The notes below the pieces were generated by a model that saw nothing but the letters and a program-made list of their open reading frames with translations, ran no database searches and was not told where the DNA came from. The position numbers and the translations under genes are program-made. Shown here in pieces: positions 1 through 11,024 of a stretch of 64,000 nucleotides of DNA (positions within the stretch are counted from its first letter, which is position 1; each line of letters begins with the position of its first letter). This stretch comes from Primula veris (lineage: Eukaryota; Streptophyta; Magnoliopsida; Ericales; Primulaceae), in assembly GCA_963682055.1 (NCBI GenBank), contig OY821740.1:30334795-30398794 (forward strand), given 5' to 3'.

Positions 1-1640
1 TTGATAGAAGTATATTAAAATATATTAATATTTAGTTAAAATAATAAATTTGATAGCAAAGATGAAAAATGTATAAAGTTAAACTGTTATTCTAAAAATA
101 TAAAAGTGATGTTAATTAAGTTAAATATGAGAAAAAGTGTAATGAAACTAGTGCGTATGCTCTTATACGAATAAAAATAGTCGGTCCCCAAACTCAGACT
201 AGTTCAAAATAATAATAACCTCCGTATTATAATATTATATGATTTTTTATGGTCATGCTTTTAACAAATTTGACTCCATATAATAATAAATTACACAAAT
301 ATGTAAAATTATATATATTAGTTACTTAGTTAAATCTTCTTAAATTTATGAATATGGTAGTTTCGTGACTTTTCAACTATTTTAGATTTATGTGTTTGAC
401 TTGTTAAATAGATACACTGATAAACGATAAATATATGATATAAATTGTGATAATGATATAAATATTTAGAAGAAAAAAATATACAATATAAGAAATTTGG
501 TTAAACAGATAGAAAAAATGTAATTAGTTTTTATTTTTTATGAAATTAATTACGATGGTAATTAATAAAAAAGTATATGAGTATTTTTGAAAAAAAATAG
601 CTAAATTGGTTAGGCTCATTTGACTTTGGTTGAGTTATTATAATAGAATGATGCATTTATCTATTAAATATTTGTACTAATTAGTTAAATTAGTTATACA
701 TATACATTTTATTATGCGAAATATTTATTTAAATATTTTTTTATATATTAACCTTTAGTTAAGAATAACATGCTTATAAAAATATTTTGTTAGCCGAGTA
801 GTTTATTCATGTAATTATTACTTTAGATATGTTCTGCTGTGCTAGTATTTCATTTACATTTACACCACATATTCCACCAACTAAAATATGATTTTTTAGC
901 CCAAGGATGTCTTTTGAAAAACAAATAAATAATAAGCAACTATATTAAGAAAGGGGAAGAACCCCACCCGAACGCAAAAAGCAAATACAAGAACATAAGA
1001 GTAAAACAGAGCTTAACCGCCCCAAGGATATGTCTTTGAAACAGTGAAAGTTATAAAAAAAATTAATTTAAGAATATAGAAACCAAAGCTTATACTGTTT
1101 TAAATTTTCCCTATGCTTAAAAATTATGTTTCGGGAAAACTGAATTATTTACTAAGCTAAAATGAAAAAAATAAATTAAATCAGAATCATAGGTCTTCAG
1201 ATGAAAAAAAATGTTTAAAGAATAGTAAAAAGGTCTATTCAGATGTGTACATAGTTGCGTTCGGGTTTTAACAACAATACAAAACGAATCGATTAAATTG
1301 GGTTGAATTAGTTTGGTTAGCATCAAAATAATTATCCAAAACGGACCAAATTAAACCCATCATAACCAGTTTGGCCCGTTCGGTCCGTTTATAGAAAAAT
1401 GCACATTTAGAGATTAGCACTAGATTGATAATTTTTATATTCCAAAGCAAACTCAAAAGTATCAATAAGTAGCTTAAAAATAATTATATATATACACAAT
1501 CAAGTAGAAGATTATATTTCTATAACTATTATATAGTTAAAATGATTAGTTAAATCCATATATCACCGATTTTTTATTGGTTTGTCAAATTTGTAAAACC
1601 GAACCAAACCAGTTACTGGTCAGTTTTTGATTGAATTTGT
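1..1640. other. AT-rich non-coding DNA with repeat remnants
   Basis: No gene is supported here; open frames are short and have no recognisable family. The part from about 420 to 700 resembles the interior of the hAT-type element at 46278-47260: both contain the word gtaattaataaaaaagtata followed by a gtatttttgaaaaa tract in the same order. It is therefore probably a decayed relative of that element. Around 1260-1400 the sequence has the gaaccgaacc-like composition often seen in old DNA transposons, but no ends could be defined. Confidence 0.5.
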
Positions 1641-1644
1641 TGGT

Positions 1645-1792
1645 AATGTTACAAACTTACAATAAAAAAGAACAAATAGGAGACAAAAACTTAAAAAGGA
1701 AAACAGTGGGGGTAAAAGTAAAACCCTACAAACGTCGTATCCAAAATCCCATTGTCGATAGGGAGAGAGGGAAATTTGCGGCGTTGTTCTTG
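1645..1792 (+). pseudogene. detached copy of the PP1 5' leader, no coding exon
   Basis: This stretch aligns by eye with the DNA upstream of the first PP1 exon at about 8842-9005. Shared blocks in the same order are ggtaatgttaca / aataatgttaca, a caaatagg-gagac block, gtaaaaccctacaaacg, cccattgtcgata and ttgcggcgttgttctt. It is followed by unrelated sequence instead of the exon, so it is a leader or promoter fragment about 7.3 kb upstream of the gene. Whether it still starts transcription cannot be told from sequence. Confidence 0.6.
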
Positions 1793-2516
1793 GTTTAATT
1801 TTTGATCGAATTTGTTGGTAATCAAGACCGGTTTGGTGTAATCCAAATAAGTCAATTAGATTAGCTTCCGGTCCGTGAATAGCACAAAAAAAGAGAAAAT
1901 TAGTTTTTTTTTCAAAACTAAGACATTTTTTTCCCGATTCAATACAAGAAGAACTTGTATTATACGATAGTCTATTTTGTGTAATGTAAAACACAACACT
2001 TTATTATGACATGGTTTAAATTTTGCATTTTTTAATGCTTATTATTTTTACACACATTATAAAAAATTAAAGAAAGGTCAAATAAGTGCGGGTTTTCAAA
2101 CCTTATTCCAAAAAACACACATTCAGTTCATAAAGTACTAGATTTGAGTAAAGTGGATATTACAGACATTCAGTTGCCATTAAGGCAGAGTTTTAATAAA
2201 GGGTCAGAGCCTGCGATTATTTTTTCTAAAATTGAGTTATATAGATCTGAAGCCCCTTTACAGCTAGGGTTTATAGCCAAATTTAGTAAAGAATATCCAA
2301 TAATTGGGGTTTAAAAAATATGCCTATTGTAGGATTGATTGATTGATTGATCACAAACATGTGTTTATCAAAACCCCTACTATTGACGACTACAACAAAA
2401 TTTAGACCAGGACCTCACATGAGATTGGAGGGGCGTTATTTAGGCTGTTTAAATGGACTTATGTTTTTTGTTTATACAAATAATCTTCCATAGCTCCTGT
2501 TTGGGTACGACCATTG

Positions 2517-2983
2517 TTTTAAAAATCGCGTTATATTGCGTTATAGTTCGCGAAATAGAGTTTTTCGGCCAAAAAATGCTATGATAAATCGCTATTTGGA
2601 TGGAAAAACGCTAAATTCGCGTTATAGGAACGTTATTTACGCTATAGCGGGTGCAGTCCAAATTTTTTTTTTTTTTTTTTATTATGATTATTTTTTTGTC
2701 AAAATTTTAATAAAATTATTGGAGCTTAAAGAGAATCAAACCTCAAAACTCTTGCAAATAAAGTAAATACTCTGGCATCCCAAGTATAATCATTTTGTGA
2801 TTATTAGTTACAACTTTTTATATATATTTAGTTAATTTTTATTAGATGTTTTGAATTTAATGCTATATTTATATGTATTTAGGCAAAAAAAAAATACACC
2901 GCAAAGCGCTATGTAGCAATGCTATTTGCGTTTTTAGCGTTTCTCTCGAAAAAACGCTACGGTAGCGATAACGCTATTTAAAA
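2517..2983. mobile_element. non-autonomous DNA transposon (MITE-like), CGCTAT-rich ends
   Basis: The two ends are inverted copies of each other: the left reads ttttaaaaatcgcgttat and the right, reverse-complemented, reads attttaaatagcgttatcgc. Internal sequence near both ends repeats cgctatag/cgttata words. There is no transposase. A target-site duplication was not convincing (the left flank gaccattg has no clean match on the right), so the superfamily is left open; the end composition resembles short hAT derivatives of plants. The middle holds a run of T and plain AT-rich DNA. Confidence 0.5.
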
Positions 2984-3024
2984 TATTAGGTAAGACTACC
3001 ACTATTGTCTCTAAAATTTTGTGT

Positions 3025-4680
3025 TTTATCGTATCTAAAAGCTATTACCCAGCCTCTTGTGAGTTTCTTGGATGCAGATTTGACCAACTTAGCTTATGCT
3101 AGACCAAATTATGGTCGTATTTGTGTTGAGAGGACCTCCTTATGCCTAGAATCGACAGAATTTTGATTGGGTTTTCTCTTGAAGAAGATTGTGAGTATTG
3201 GCAAAGGATGGAGTATGAAAAATCACCTAAAGTTTTGTAGTCACTGCAGTTTACCAGGTCATGAGAATTATGAATGTAAAAGGGTATTAGTGCAAAATAG
3301 AGTTGTTAATTAAGTTACCGAATCAGATAATAAGGAAACAAGTATGGGGAACAAGGTAAAAGTGTAAGAGAATAGGGTACAACATGCTCAGGGTGTAGAG
3401 CCAAATGGACTTGTGAAGCCATAACAAAAGAATATGCCCAGGCAAGAATACATGGCAAAGAAACCCACCTCAAATCCTAATGACACTTCAAAGTCGACCA
3501 ACAATTTTTTTTGGGAAAGTGAATGGTAAATTGGTTGAAGTAGGAAGTGATGAAGAAAAGGAATTAAAGACGATTGCAGAACAGACAAAAATATTGAAGA
3601 GGTACAATCCAAAGTAACTGAAAAAAATGATACTTCTCATGTAAATGAGGGTTGGGGGAAGGATTAGACTCTATGACTGTAGAAAATATTGAGGCTAGTA
3701 ATTCTAAAGGGGGAGCTGGCATCCAGGCCGGTCCAGGCCCAAATCCAGTAAGATTTGGGCATGGACAATTTTTTATTTTTTTTATTTTTTTTCAATGGTT
3801 CAGCCCAATATAATTATATAAAGTCCAGTTATTATAAACTCAATTTTAAGCCAAATTGGCAATCGGATTAGTTCAACATTTACAAAAGAAAACACCCAAC
3901 TATATATATATATACACCAGCGCACGGAGGTCACGCGATGCATGGTGTGATTTGTGGAGCAGTGTTACGCAATAAGATTATATAAATATATATACTAAAT
4001 TTATATATATTAAATATTTGTATTTAGAGCCAATTAAATAGAGAGAAAAATTTCACCATAGCATTGTGGGAGATAATAGAGAGAGAGAAATGGAGAGAGA
4101 TGCTAACCGTGAAATAGCAGTTACTTTTATTTTAATATCAAATTTTTTATTTGTAATTTTTCAAACTATCAATACTATTTTGCAAATATCTGTTTCAATG
4201 CCTCATAAGACCTCTAGACATAAAGTAGTAATAATATATATATATATATATCAATTAAAATGAAACTGATTTTATTTTATTTTATTTTTACTTGATAAAA
4301 ATATTACGGACAACCGAATAATTTGAGTTTTGGGCAATCCGTCTGGTCGGGCCGCCTCTCTTGCCATATAAGGTTTATCATCAAAAGTAAATGAAGATAT
4401 GTTAATTGATTCTCTTAGCCCAAGTACACATGTTAATATAAATTCAATGGTGGATAATAACTCTTTGGCTCCAAAACCTTCATTTGAATGAGGAGTGTGC
4501 TATGAGCTTTTCAAAAGTTACAGCCAAAGAGAATGTTCCTCCCATTGATGAGTCAAAAACTGAAAAAAATAGAAGCAAAATGGAAAAACAAAGAGAGAAA
4601 AGGAAAAAAAAGGTTGATGTCGAAGCCACAAAGGTCCATTCTAGTAGCCAAGGCAGCCTTTTAACAAAACTTTAGAGGAT
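3025..4680 (+). pseudogene. degenerate LINE ORF1 (DUF4283 tail and CCHC knuckle)
   Basis: Allowing frameshifts, 3025-3315 translates to pieces typical of plant LINE ORF1 proteins: LVSFLDADLTNLAYARPNYG, then RICVE, then WQRMEYEKSPK followed by the zinc knuckle CSHCSLPGHENYEC (C-x2-C-x4-H-x4-C). At least two single-base shifts are needed, one near 3132-3136 and one just before the knuckle at about 3230. Further down, lysine- and serine-rich pieces with in-frame stops (MPRQEYMAKKPTSNPN at about 3432-3480, and a 63-residue hydrophilic frame at 4484-4675) look like the disordered ORF1 tail. The tail is interrupted by foreign-looking sequence at about 3715-4365. The gene is dead. Confidence 0.6.
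3715..4365. mobile_element. possible DNA transposon inserted in the ORF1 remnant
   Basis: GC-richer ends (caggccggtccaggcccaaa on the left; tgggcaatccgtctggtcgg then gccgcc on the right) bracket AT-rich DNA that interrupts an otherwise continuous ORF1-like tail. The ends are only loosely inverted and no clean target duplication is visible (candidate flanks ctggcat and cttgccat). A hAT-type origin is a guess. The interior contains (TA)n runs near 3903 and 4235. Confidence 0.3.
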
Positions 4681-5138
4681 ATGATGGGAGAATATAATCT
4701 AGACTCTACTTGATTTGTTGGTAATGATTGTTATTCGTCGGATGAGTACGAGAATCTATCGGATTTTTAAGCTTGGAGGATTCAAAAATATTGTATGGTC
4801 ACTAGAGGGCATAAAATAAAAAGTAAATGGTGACAAAGCTCAAGTTGGAGCTGATATTGAAGTTGTGATGGCTACTACGTGCTTGGAATGATTTATAAAT
4901 CTCGGATGAAGGCACTGCATTTTAATATTTATGGGATATTTGATACTTACATACATTTAGATGTTTGTTTCTTAGCCATTTGCAGTATTCATTTGAATTT
5001 TAGCTTTTGTTACTTGTCAGCAAGGTTTGTTGTTGTGTTTCTTTTGTTGGTTTTTTCCATGCTAATCATGGAGGCGCGTTCCATGGTAGGAACCTGTTTT
5101 ATTTTAATAAAATTATGGTCTGTTTGATTAAAAAAAAC

Positions 5139-5248
5139 ATCCTTCTTTTTCTCCGATCTTCATCCATCAAATATATATATATATTTGATGGATGGATGGA
5201 GATGGGAGAAGAAGAAGGATATATATATATATATATTTCCTTCTTCTT
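5139..5248. repeat. double foldback palindrome
   Basis: An 82-base imperfect palindrome spans 5139-5220: atccttctttttctcc pairs with the gagaagaagaaggat block, and catccatcaaatatat pairs with atatatttgatggatg. Its right arm is reused by a second palindrome, 5209-5248, in which aagaagaaggatatat pairs with atatttccttcttctt. A transcript could fold as either of two competing hairpins. No protein is supported. Confidence 0.6.
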
Positions 5249-5329
5249 TTTTATTGTGTATGCACTTTTTTGGTTTTTGAGCAGTTTTGGAGTGATTTTG
5301 GGTGTTTCTAGTTTATTTGGACAAGATCG

Positions 5330-5610
5330 GTGGCGGAACTCATTTCGACACTGAGATGGTGCCTAATTTTGGAATGGAATAAGCTCATTTTGGTGCTGAA
5401 ATATGCTCGTTCCTGGATTGAGACGGGGTCGAAGTTGGGGCTGAAACGCAGCTTGTTTTGGGAGTTTTGGGACAGAGACGGGATCGAAGTTGGGACTGAA
5501 ACGTAGCTTGTTTTAAGGCTAAAACGCAGCTCATTTCGGGACAGAGACGGGATCAAATTTGGAGATGAAATACAGCCTATTTCGGTACTGAGACAAGTTC
5601 CAATTTGGGG
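5330..5610. repeat. imperfect tandem repeat, about 45-60 bp units
   Basis: Blocks of the type gacagagacgggatcgaagt followed by tgggactgaaacgtagctt recur about four to five times with substitutions and small length changes. A 101-codon frame stays open on the minus strand only because of this repetition; it has no recognisable family and is not called a gene. Confidence 0.55.
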
Positions 5611-5696
5611 CACTCCTGCACGGATTTGAAAATTTTAGAATATTTAAGAAAAAATGATTGATTGAATTTGGCTATTTGTTTGGTTATTGTTTAGAC

Positions 5697-5775
5697 TCGT
5701 AAGCTCAAAAATGGTAAGAGCGCTTGTACTCGTGTCTGGGTTCAAGAATTTGGTGGTTTGAATCCACCCGTATCT
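5697..5775 (+). other. tRNA-like / SINE-head fragment
   Basis: The fragment contains a D-arm-like hairpin (gctc at 5703-5706 pairing with gagc at 5718-5721, loop including tggtaa) and a perfect T-arm-like hairpin (ggtgg at 5752-5756, seven-base loop tttgaat, ccacc at 5764-5768). These match the A-box (tggtaagagcg) and B-box (ggtttgaatcc) layout of RNA polymerase III promoters. No acceptor stem or normal anticodon arm can be drawn, so it is not a functional tRNA; a decayed tRNA or the head of a SINE fits better. Confidence 0.4.
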
Positions 5776-5984
5776 AAAACCATTTTTACCCTAAAGTAAA
5801 CTGACATGATTTATATAACAATGCATATTTCACATGTATGTTAGTACATAAAACTTAAATGTAATACTTAAATCCCAAAATATGATAATTAAGTCCAACA
5901 TTTAAATTTGATAAGTCAAAAATGGTGTATTAGATTGTAAATGGTAATATTAGACATTTAATTGTACTTTTTTTTTATGTTCAC

Positions 5985-7640
5985 TTTTCTGTATATTTAT
6001 GCACTTTTTCGGATTGTCTATATACTTTTGCGAAATTTTCTCGTACGTACTTTTCTCGATTGTGTATTCACTTTTTTCGATTGTATATTCACTTTTCTCG
6101 ATCGTATATGCACTATTTGAGATTGTTTATGCACCTTTTTCCGATTATGTAGGCACCTTTTTTGAACTGTGTATGCTCATTTTTGAACTATGTAAGCACC
6201 TTTTTGGATTGTGTATGCATGTTTTTTAGATTGTGTATGCACATTTTTATATTTGTGTATGCATCTCTTTTTTGATTGTGTATGAACCTTTTTTGAGATG
6301 TATATGCAGATTTTTTAGATTGTGTATGCACTTTTCTTTTTTCGATTGTGTATGCATCTTTTTTTTTTATTGTATATTCACTTTTTTCGCGATTATATAT
6401 GCATTTTTTCGTGATTATATATGCATTTTTTTTTATTGTGTATGTATCTTTTTTGGACTGTGTATGCACCCTTTTTGGATTGTGTATGCACCCTTTTTGG
6501 ATTGTATATGCACTTTTTTCACGACTGTGTATGCACCCTTTTTGGATTGTATATGCACTTTTTTCACGACTGTGTATGCACTTTTTTCGCGACTGTGTAT
6601 TCACTTTTTTCGCGACTATGTATGCACCTTTATTGGATTGTGTATGAAGCTTTTTTGCGATTGTGTATGAAACTTTTTCGCGATTGTGTGTACACATTTC
6701 TTGGATTGTGTATGCACGTTTTTCGATTGTGTATGCACATTTTCGCGATTGTTTATCCACCTTTTTTGTATTGTGTATACACTTTTCTGAATGTTTATGC
6801 ATTTTTTATTTTTTGTATGTACTTTTTCCGCATTGTGTTTGCACTTTCTAGATTTTTCGAATTATGTATGCACTTTACTGTATGTGCATGTATTTTTTCG
6901 GATTATATATGCACTTTTTTCGATTGTGTATAAATTTTTTTCACGATTGTATATGCAGCTCTTTTGGATTGTGTATGCATTTTTTTTCACGGTTGTGTAT
7001 GCATACGTTTTGGATTGTGTACGAACATTTTTCACGATTGTGTATGCGTTTTTTTTTAATTGCGTATGCAATTTTTTTAGATTGTGTATGCACATTTTTT
7101 GTATTGTGTATACATTTTTATCGATTTCTTTTTTCTTTTACTTGTTTTTTGATTTTTTAGATTTTTTGAATTTTTTTTTGAATTTTTTGAGTGTAGGTTA
7201 GAGATTGTGTATACACATTTTTTTTTATATTGTGTGCATATTTTCGCGATTGTGTATTCATATTTTTTGTATTGTGTATGTATTTTTATCGATTTCTTTA
7301 TTTTGACTTATTTTATTTTATTTTTTAATACATTTTTTATTATTTTAGTTTTTTTTTAAAAAAATTGTTTTTTTTTGGCTGAGATTGGAGATTGTGTATA
7401 CACATTTTTTATATTGTTTATGCACCTTTTCACGATTGTGTATTCATATTGTGTGGATTGTGTATGCATTTTTATCGATTTCTTTATTTTGAATTTTTTT
7501 AAAATAATTTTTTGATTTTTTTGAGTTGAGGTTGGAGACCGTGTATGCATATTTTTTGGATTGTGTATGCATTTTTTCGCAATTGTTTATGCAACTTTTT
7601 TGGATTGTTTATACACTTTTTTTCTCAATTTCTTTTTTTT
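5985..7640. repeat. 1.6-kb minisatellite, about 22-bp unit
   Basis: Dozens of imperfect copies of a unit such as gattgtgtatgcacctttt follow one another, differing mainly in the length of the T run and in inserted cg or cac (units roughly 20-26 bp). From about 7120 onward, longer T-rich stretches separate groups of units. Several frames on both strands stay open for 60 to 200 codons purely because the unit lacks stops in those frames. The predicted peptides are monotonous (HTQSKK-like on the minus strand, FDCVCTFF-like on the plus), so none is called a gene. Confidence 0.85.
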
Positions 7641-7744
7641 GGATTTTTTTTTTATTTTTTTGGATTTTTTTAATAAGTTTTTTTAAAAAATTATTTATTT
7701 TTAAATATTAGATTTTTTTGAATTTTATTGAGTGGAGGTTGGCG

Positions 7745-7859
7745 ACGATGGCGGTGGTCCGCCAGAGCTCTAGCGACCTCGCTGGAGCTCCAACGGATCA
7801 CCACCATCGCCGCCGACTCATGAACAACTGGTGAGTCGGAGTATATGTTTAAACTCTAG
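7745..7859. other. GC-rich palindrome followed by a short hairpin and CTAG
   Basis: From 7745 to about 7812 the sequence is an imperfect palindrome in otherwise AT-rich DNA: cgatggcggtggtccg at its start pairs with cggatcaccaccatcg near its end, and the centre carries gagctct...gagctc. Right after it, ccgactca (7813-7820) pairs perfectly with tgagtcgg (7832-7839) around an 11-base loop, and ctag followed by t lies 16 bases downstream (7856-7859). A hairpin close to CTRR is the layout of a Helitron 3' end, but spacing is long and no 5' end was found, so this is only a suggestion. Confidence 0.4.
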
Positions 7860-7920
7860 TTGGGGGAGAGAGAGTTGGAGTGGAGTGCAGTGTGATAATT
7901 TTTAAATGAGCAGAAAGAAC

Positions 7921-7975
7921 AAAAATAGAAAGTATAGCAAAAAATAGAAAGTATAGCAAAAAATAGAAAGTAGTA
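7921..7975. repeat. three tandem copies of a 19-bp unit
   Basis: The unit aaaaaatagaaagtatagc is repeated almost exactly three times, the last copy diverging at its end. It looks like a slippage product in A-rich DNA; no function is suggested. Confidence 0.8.
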
Positions 7976-8108
7976 TATAAATGAAAAAAAATGATTGAGT
8001 TAATAATGTTTAGTAATGTTTGATGTTAGTTGATAGTATTTTTTAGCATTGCCGCTAAAAAAATACGAGATAAGTAAAAAAAGACAAAAATAAAATAAAA
8101 ATGTATTA

Positions 8109-8580
8109 GATAATCTCCAATAGTGTTGTTATCTCTATTGTCAAGTAAAATAGCTGTATTTTTTTTATCTTCATGCTCATCTACAATAGTATTATTATCT
8201 CTATTGTTAACTAAAATAGTTAGCTAAAAATATAATTTTTTGTTCCATTAGTTATGTTAAATCATGTGTTATTTATAGATGTTAAAAAAGTTGTTAAAGA
8301 TAACAATACTTTTAATGTTGTTAATTGATGATGTGGCAAACTATCATTAATTTGGACGTGAACTCTATTTCAACTATTACTATTTTAGTGGAATTTACAA
8401 AATGACTAATTAATGAGATTTCAATTAATAATTAATTTAATTAAAATTAGATAACTTTGTTAAGTTATTACACTAATGTGAAAGTTAAATTTAAGTTACA
8501 CATGTGTCATTTAACATGCAACTAATGATGATGTGTCAAAATTAATATTGTTAAAATTAACACAACTATTGTGGAGGCTC
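8109..8580. mobile_element. PIF/Harbinger-like MITE, copy 1
   Basis: Left end gataatctccaatagt and right end actattgtggaggctc are inverted repeats of the consensus GAGCATCTMCAATAGT, flanked on both sides by tta (8106-8108 and 8581-8583). A tta target duplication is the signature of PIF/Harbinger (Tourist-type) elements. Near 8168 a second, nested left end (gctcatctacaatagtatta) starts, so the 5' part seems duplicated. Related copies lie at 9408-10150 and 36335-36745. No transposase. Confidence 0.65.
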
Positions 8581-9008
8581 TTAGTTACGTTAAATTATGT
8601 GTTATCTTTATAAATGTTAAAATAGTTGTTAAAATTAATAATGTTTTTAATGTTTGTAACTCCTGACGCGATAAATACAACCCACAATCAACGTTATTAT
8701 CTCCTATAAATTTTTTCCATAAGAATAGTAATCAGTAAAATAAAAGATAAATGATTAATTAAAAATTAATAATATTATTAACGTAAAACTAATATGATTA
8801 TTAAATTTAAAATACATATATCCGGACGGTTAGCCCGGTTAATAATGTTACAATTAAAAAAATTACAAATAGGGAGACGAAAACTTAAAAACGAATATAG
8901 AGAGAGAAAGTAAAACCCTATAAACGCCGTACCCCCCGAATCCCATTTTCAATATATATATAGATATAGAAAAGGGGAGAGAGCGGGAAATTGCGGCGTT
9001 ATTCTTCA

Positions 9009-9011
9009 ACT

Positions 9012-9047
<36 letters not shown>

Positions 9048-9095
9048 TTATATATATATATATAGAGAGAGAGAGAGACTAGAGAGAGAGAGAGA
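9009..9095 (+). repeat. (TA)n/(GA)n microsatellite in the PP1 leader
   Basis: An alternating ta run followed by a ga run lies immediately upstream of the copy-A start codon. Equivalent tracts precede copy B (ca/ta/ga, about 10984-11036) and copy C (about 11707-11773), so the tract is part of the duplicated leader. It is purine-rich next to the start codon and likely to vary in length between individuals. Confidence 0.8.
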
Positions 9096-9099
9096 GGAT

Positions 9100-10989
9100 A
9101 TGGAGGGGGAGGAACTGGACGATATAATAAGGAGGCTTCTAGAAGCTAGGAGCGGAAAAGCGGTGAAACAAGGGCCTCTCACCGAACCCGAGATTCGACA
9201 ACTTTGTGTTGAATCTAAACATATTTTCCTTTCTCAGCCTAATCTTCTCGAACTCGAAGCTCCTATCAAAATTTGCGGTATTTATAATACTTACTTATAT
9301 ATCTTTACTTAGATATATTTAGATGAGTATATGACTATATGTGCATGTTTGGTAACTTCTTTTTGTAGTTTGGTTTCCAATTTTAGAAAAAAAACTTAAC
9401 TTTCGTAGAGCATCTACAATCTACAATCTACAATAGGTGTCTACAATAGGTGTGTTAAAGTGTGTGTTAACTAAAAATGTTAGCTAACAATACAATTTTG
9501 TCTCTCCATTAGATGTGTTAAAGTGTGTGTTAACTTTATAACACTTAAAAAGATTGTTAAAGATAACAATCTTTTTAAGTGTTATTACTCGATGACATGG
9601 CAAAAAAAACTGACCCACCCTCATATTTCTCACGCATATCTTTTCTATGTCTAACATACTCTACTTTTCTATCTCTAGACTACAATCAAAGAAATCCATT
9701 TTCAATTTCAATCTGAAAATATATCACCAAATCGTTTGATAACATATCAATTACAAAAAACAACAAAATGTTGAAAGTAATACAAATACTAACCTATACA
9801 TCAGCAATATATTTAAACCAGTGTAACAATATTCACATAATCATTCAACCCATGATTTGTTACCCAGCCCTTTATTTATAAAGATATGTTGAAAATAAAT
9901 AACTTATTTCCCTATTTCTAAAATTCTATCTTTTCTCAAATTTGGCGGTAATGTATGGTTGCTGGAAAAAAATCCCAGATAACTACTGTATTTTGAATAT
10001 TTAATTTTTAATTAAAATAGATAACATTGTTAAAGTTAAAACTAATGTGGGTGTTTAACTTAATATGCATATGTGTTATTTAATAGCTTTTTAAATGATG
10101 ATGTGTCACTAGTTAACAACAAAAAGTTAACACAACTATTGTGGATGCTCTTATGAAAGTTGTTTGTATAGTATAGTTAGTAATTGAGAAAAAAGGGTGT
10201 TTAGTACCCTGTACTATTGGTTTTTATCAATTTAGTACCCAACGTTTAGGTTTTACCAATTTGGGCCCAGCCCCGACCTACCAATTTAGTACCTACCCTG
10301 GTGTTTAACTAATTGACGAAATTGTAGTCACGTTCTCTCGCTCATCACACAGTGAGTGCAACTGCCTCAACATCCATAAAAAATAGATGTCCAAATGTGA
10401 GATATAGTGAGTGCGATTTCGTCGAGTGATGTCTTCGGGCCCTTAATTATGCGAAAATTGATAGGTTGGGTACCAAATTGTTAAAAGCCAATAGTGCAAG
10501 GTACTAAAGAACTTTTTTCCTCCAAACATATTTTTCTCTCTCAGCCTAATCTTCTGAAACTCGAATCTCCTATCAAGATTTGTGGTATTTATAATACTTA
10601 CATACATATCTTTACTTTTGTGTATTTAGATGAGTATATTGACATGTTTGGCTACTTGTTCTTTAGTTTGGTTGTTAAAAGCTAGCTTCTGGGTTATAAA
10701 AGCTGGAAAATATCAGTGGCATATAATATAAGAATTTATGCCTTTTTAGTTGTCCATTATGCCATTTTAATCTGATTAGTAGCTACAAGTCACTTATGAA
10801 TGGATTATAAGTAAAAAGTAAAAACCCGATTGAAATTACCAAAAAAAAGTGTAAAAAGTTGTATACGGGCTACTTCTTTTTTAGTTTGCTTTTTAAAACC
10901 TAGCTTTTAAAATCCCATTGTCGATATATGGAGAGAGAGAGAGAGAGAAAAGGGAGAGAGTAGGAAATTGCGGCGTTGTTCTTCATTAT

Positions 10990-11024
<35 letters not shown>

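Noticed and set aside
5308..5613. 101-codon minus-strand frame with Ser/Pro-rich repeats
   Set aside because: It lies wholly in an imperfect tandem repeat and has no family resemblance or upstream gene structure.
5697..5775. Functional tRNA gene
   Set aside because: Only the D and T arms can be formed; there is no acceptor stem or anticodon arm.
6188..6802. 204-codon minus-strand open frame rich in HTQSKK-like repeats
   Set aside because: It is a by-product of the 22-bp minisatellite; overlapping frames on the plus strand are open for the same reason, and no family matches.
5985..7640. CRISPR-like array
   Set aside because: There are no constant-length unique spacers; the units are contiguous and variable, and the DNA is plant nuclear.
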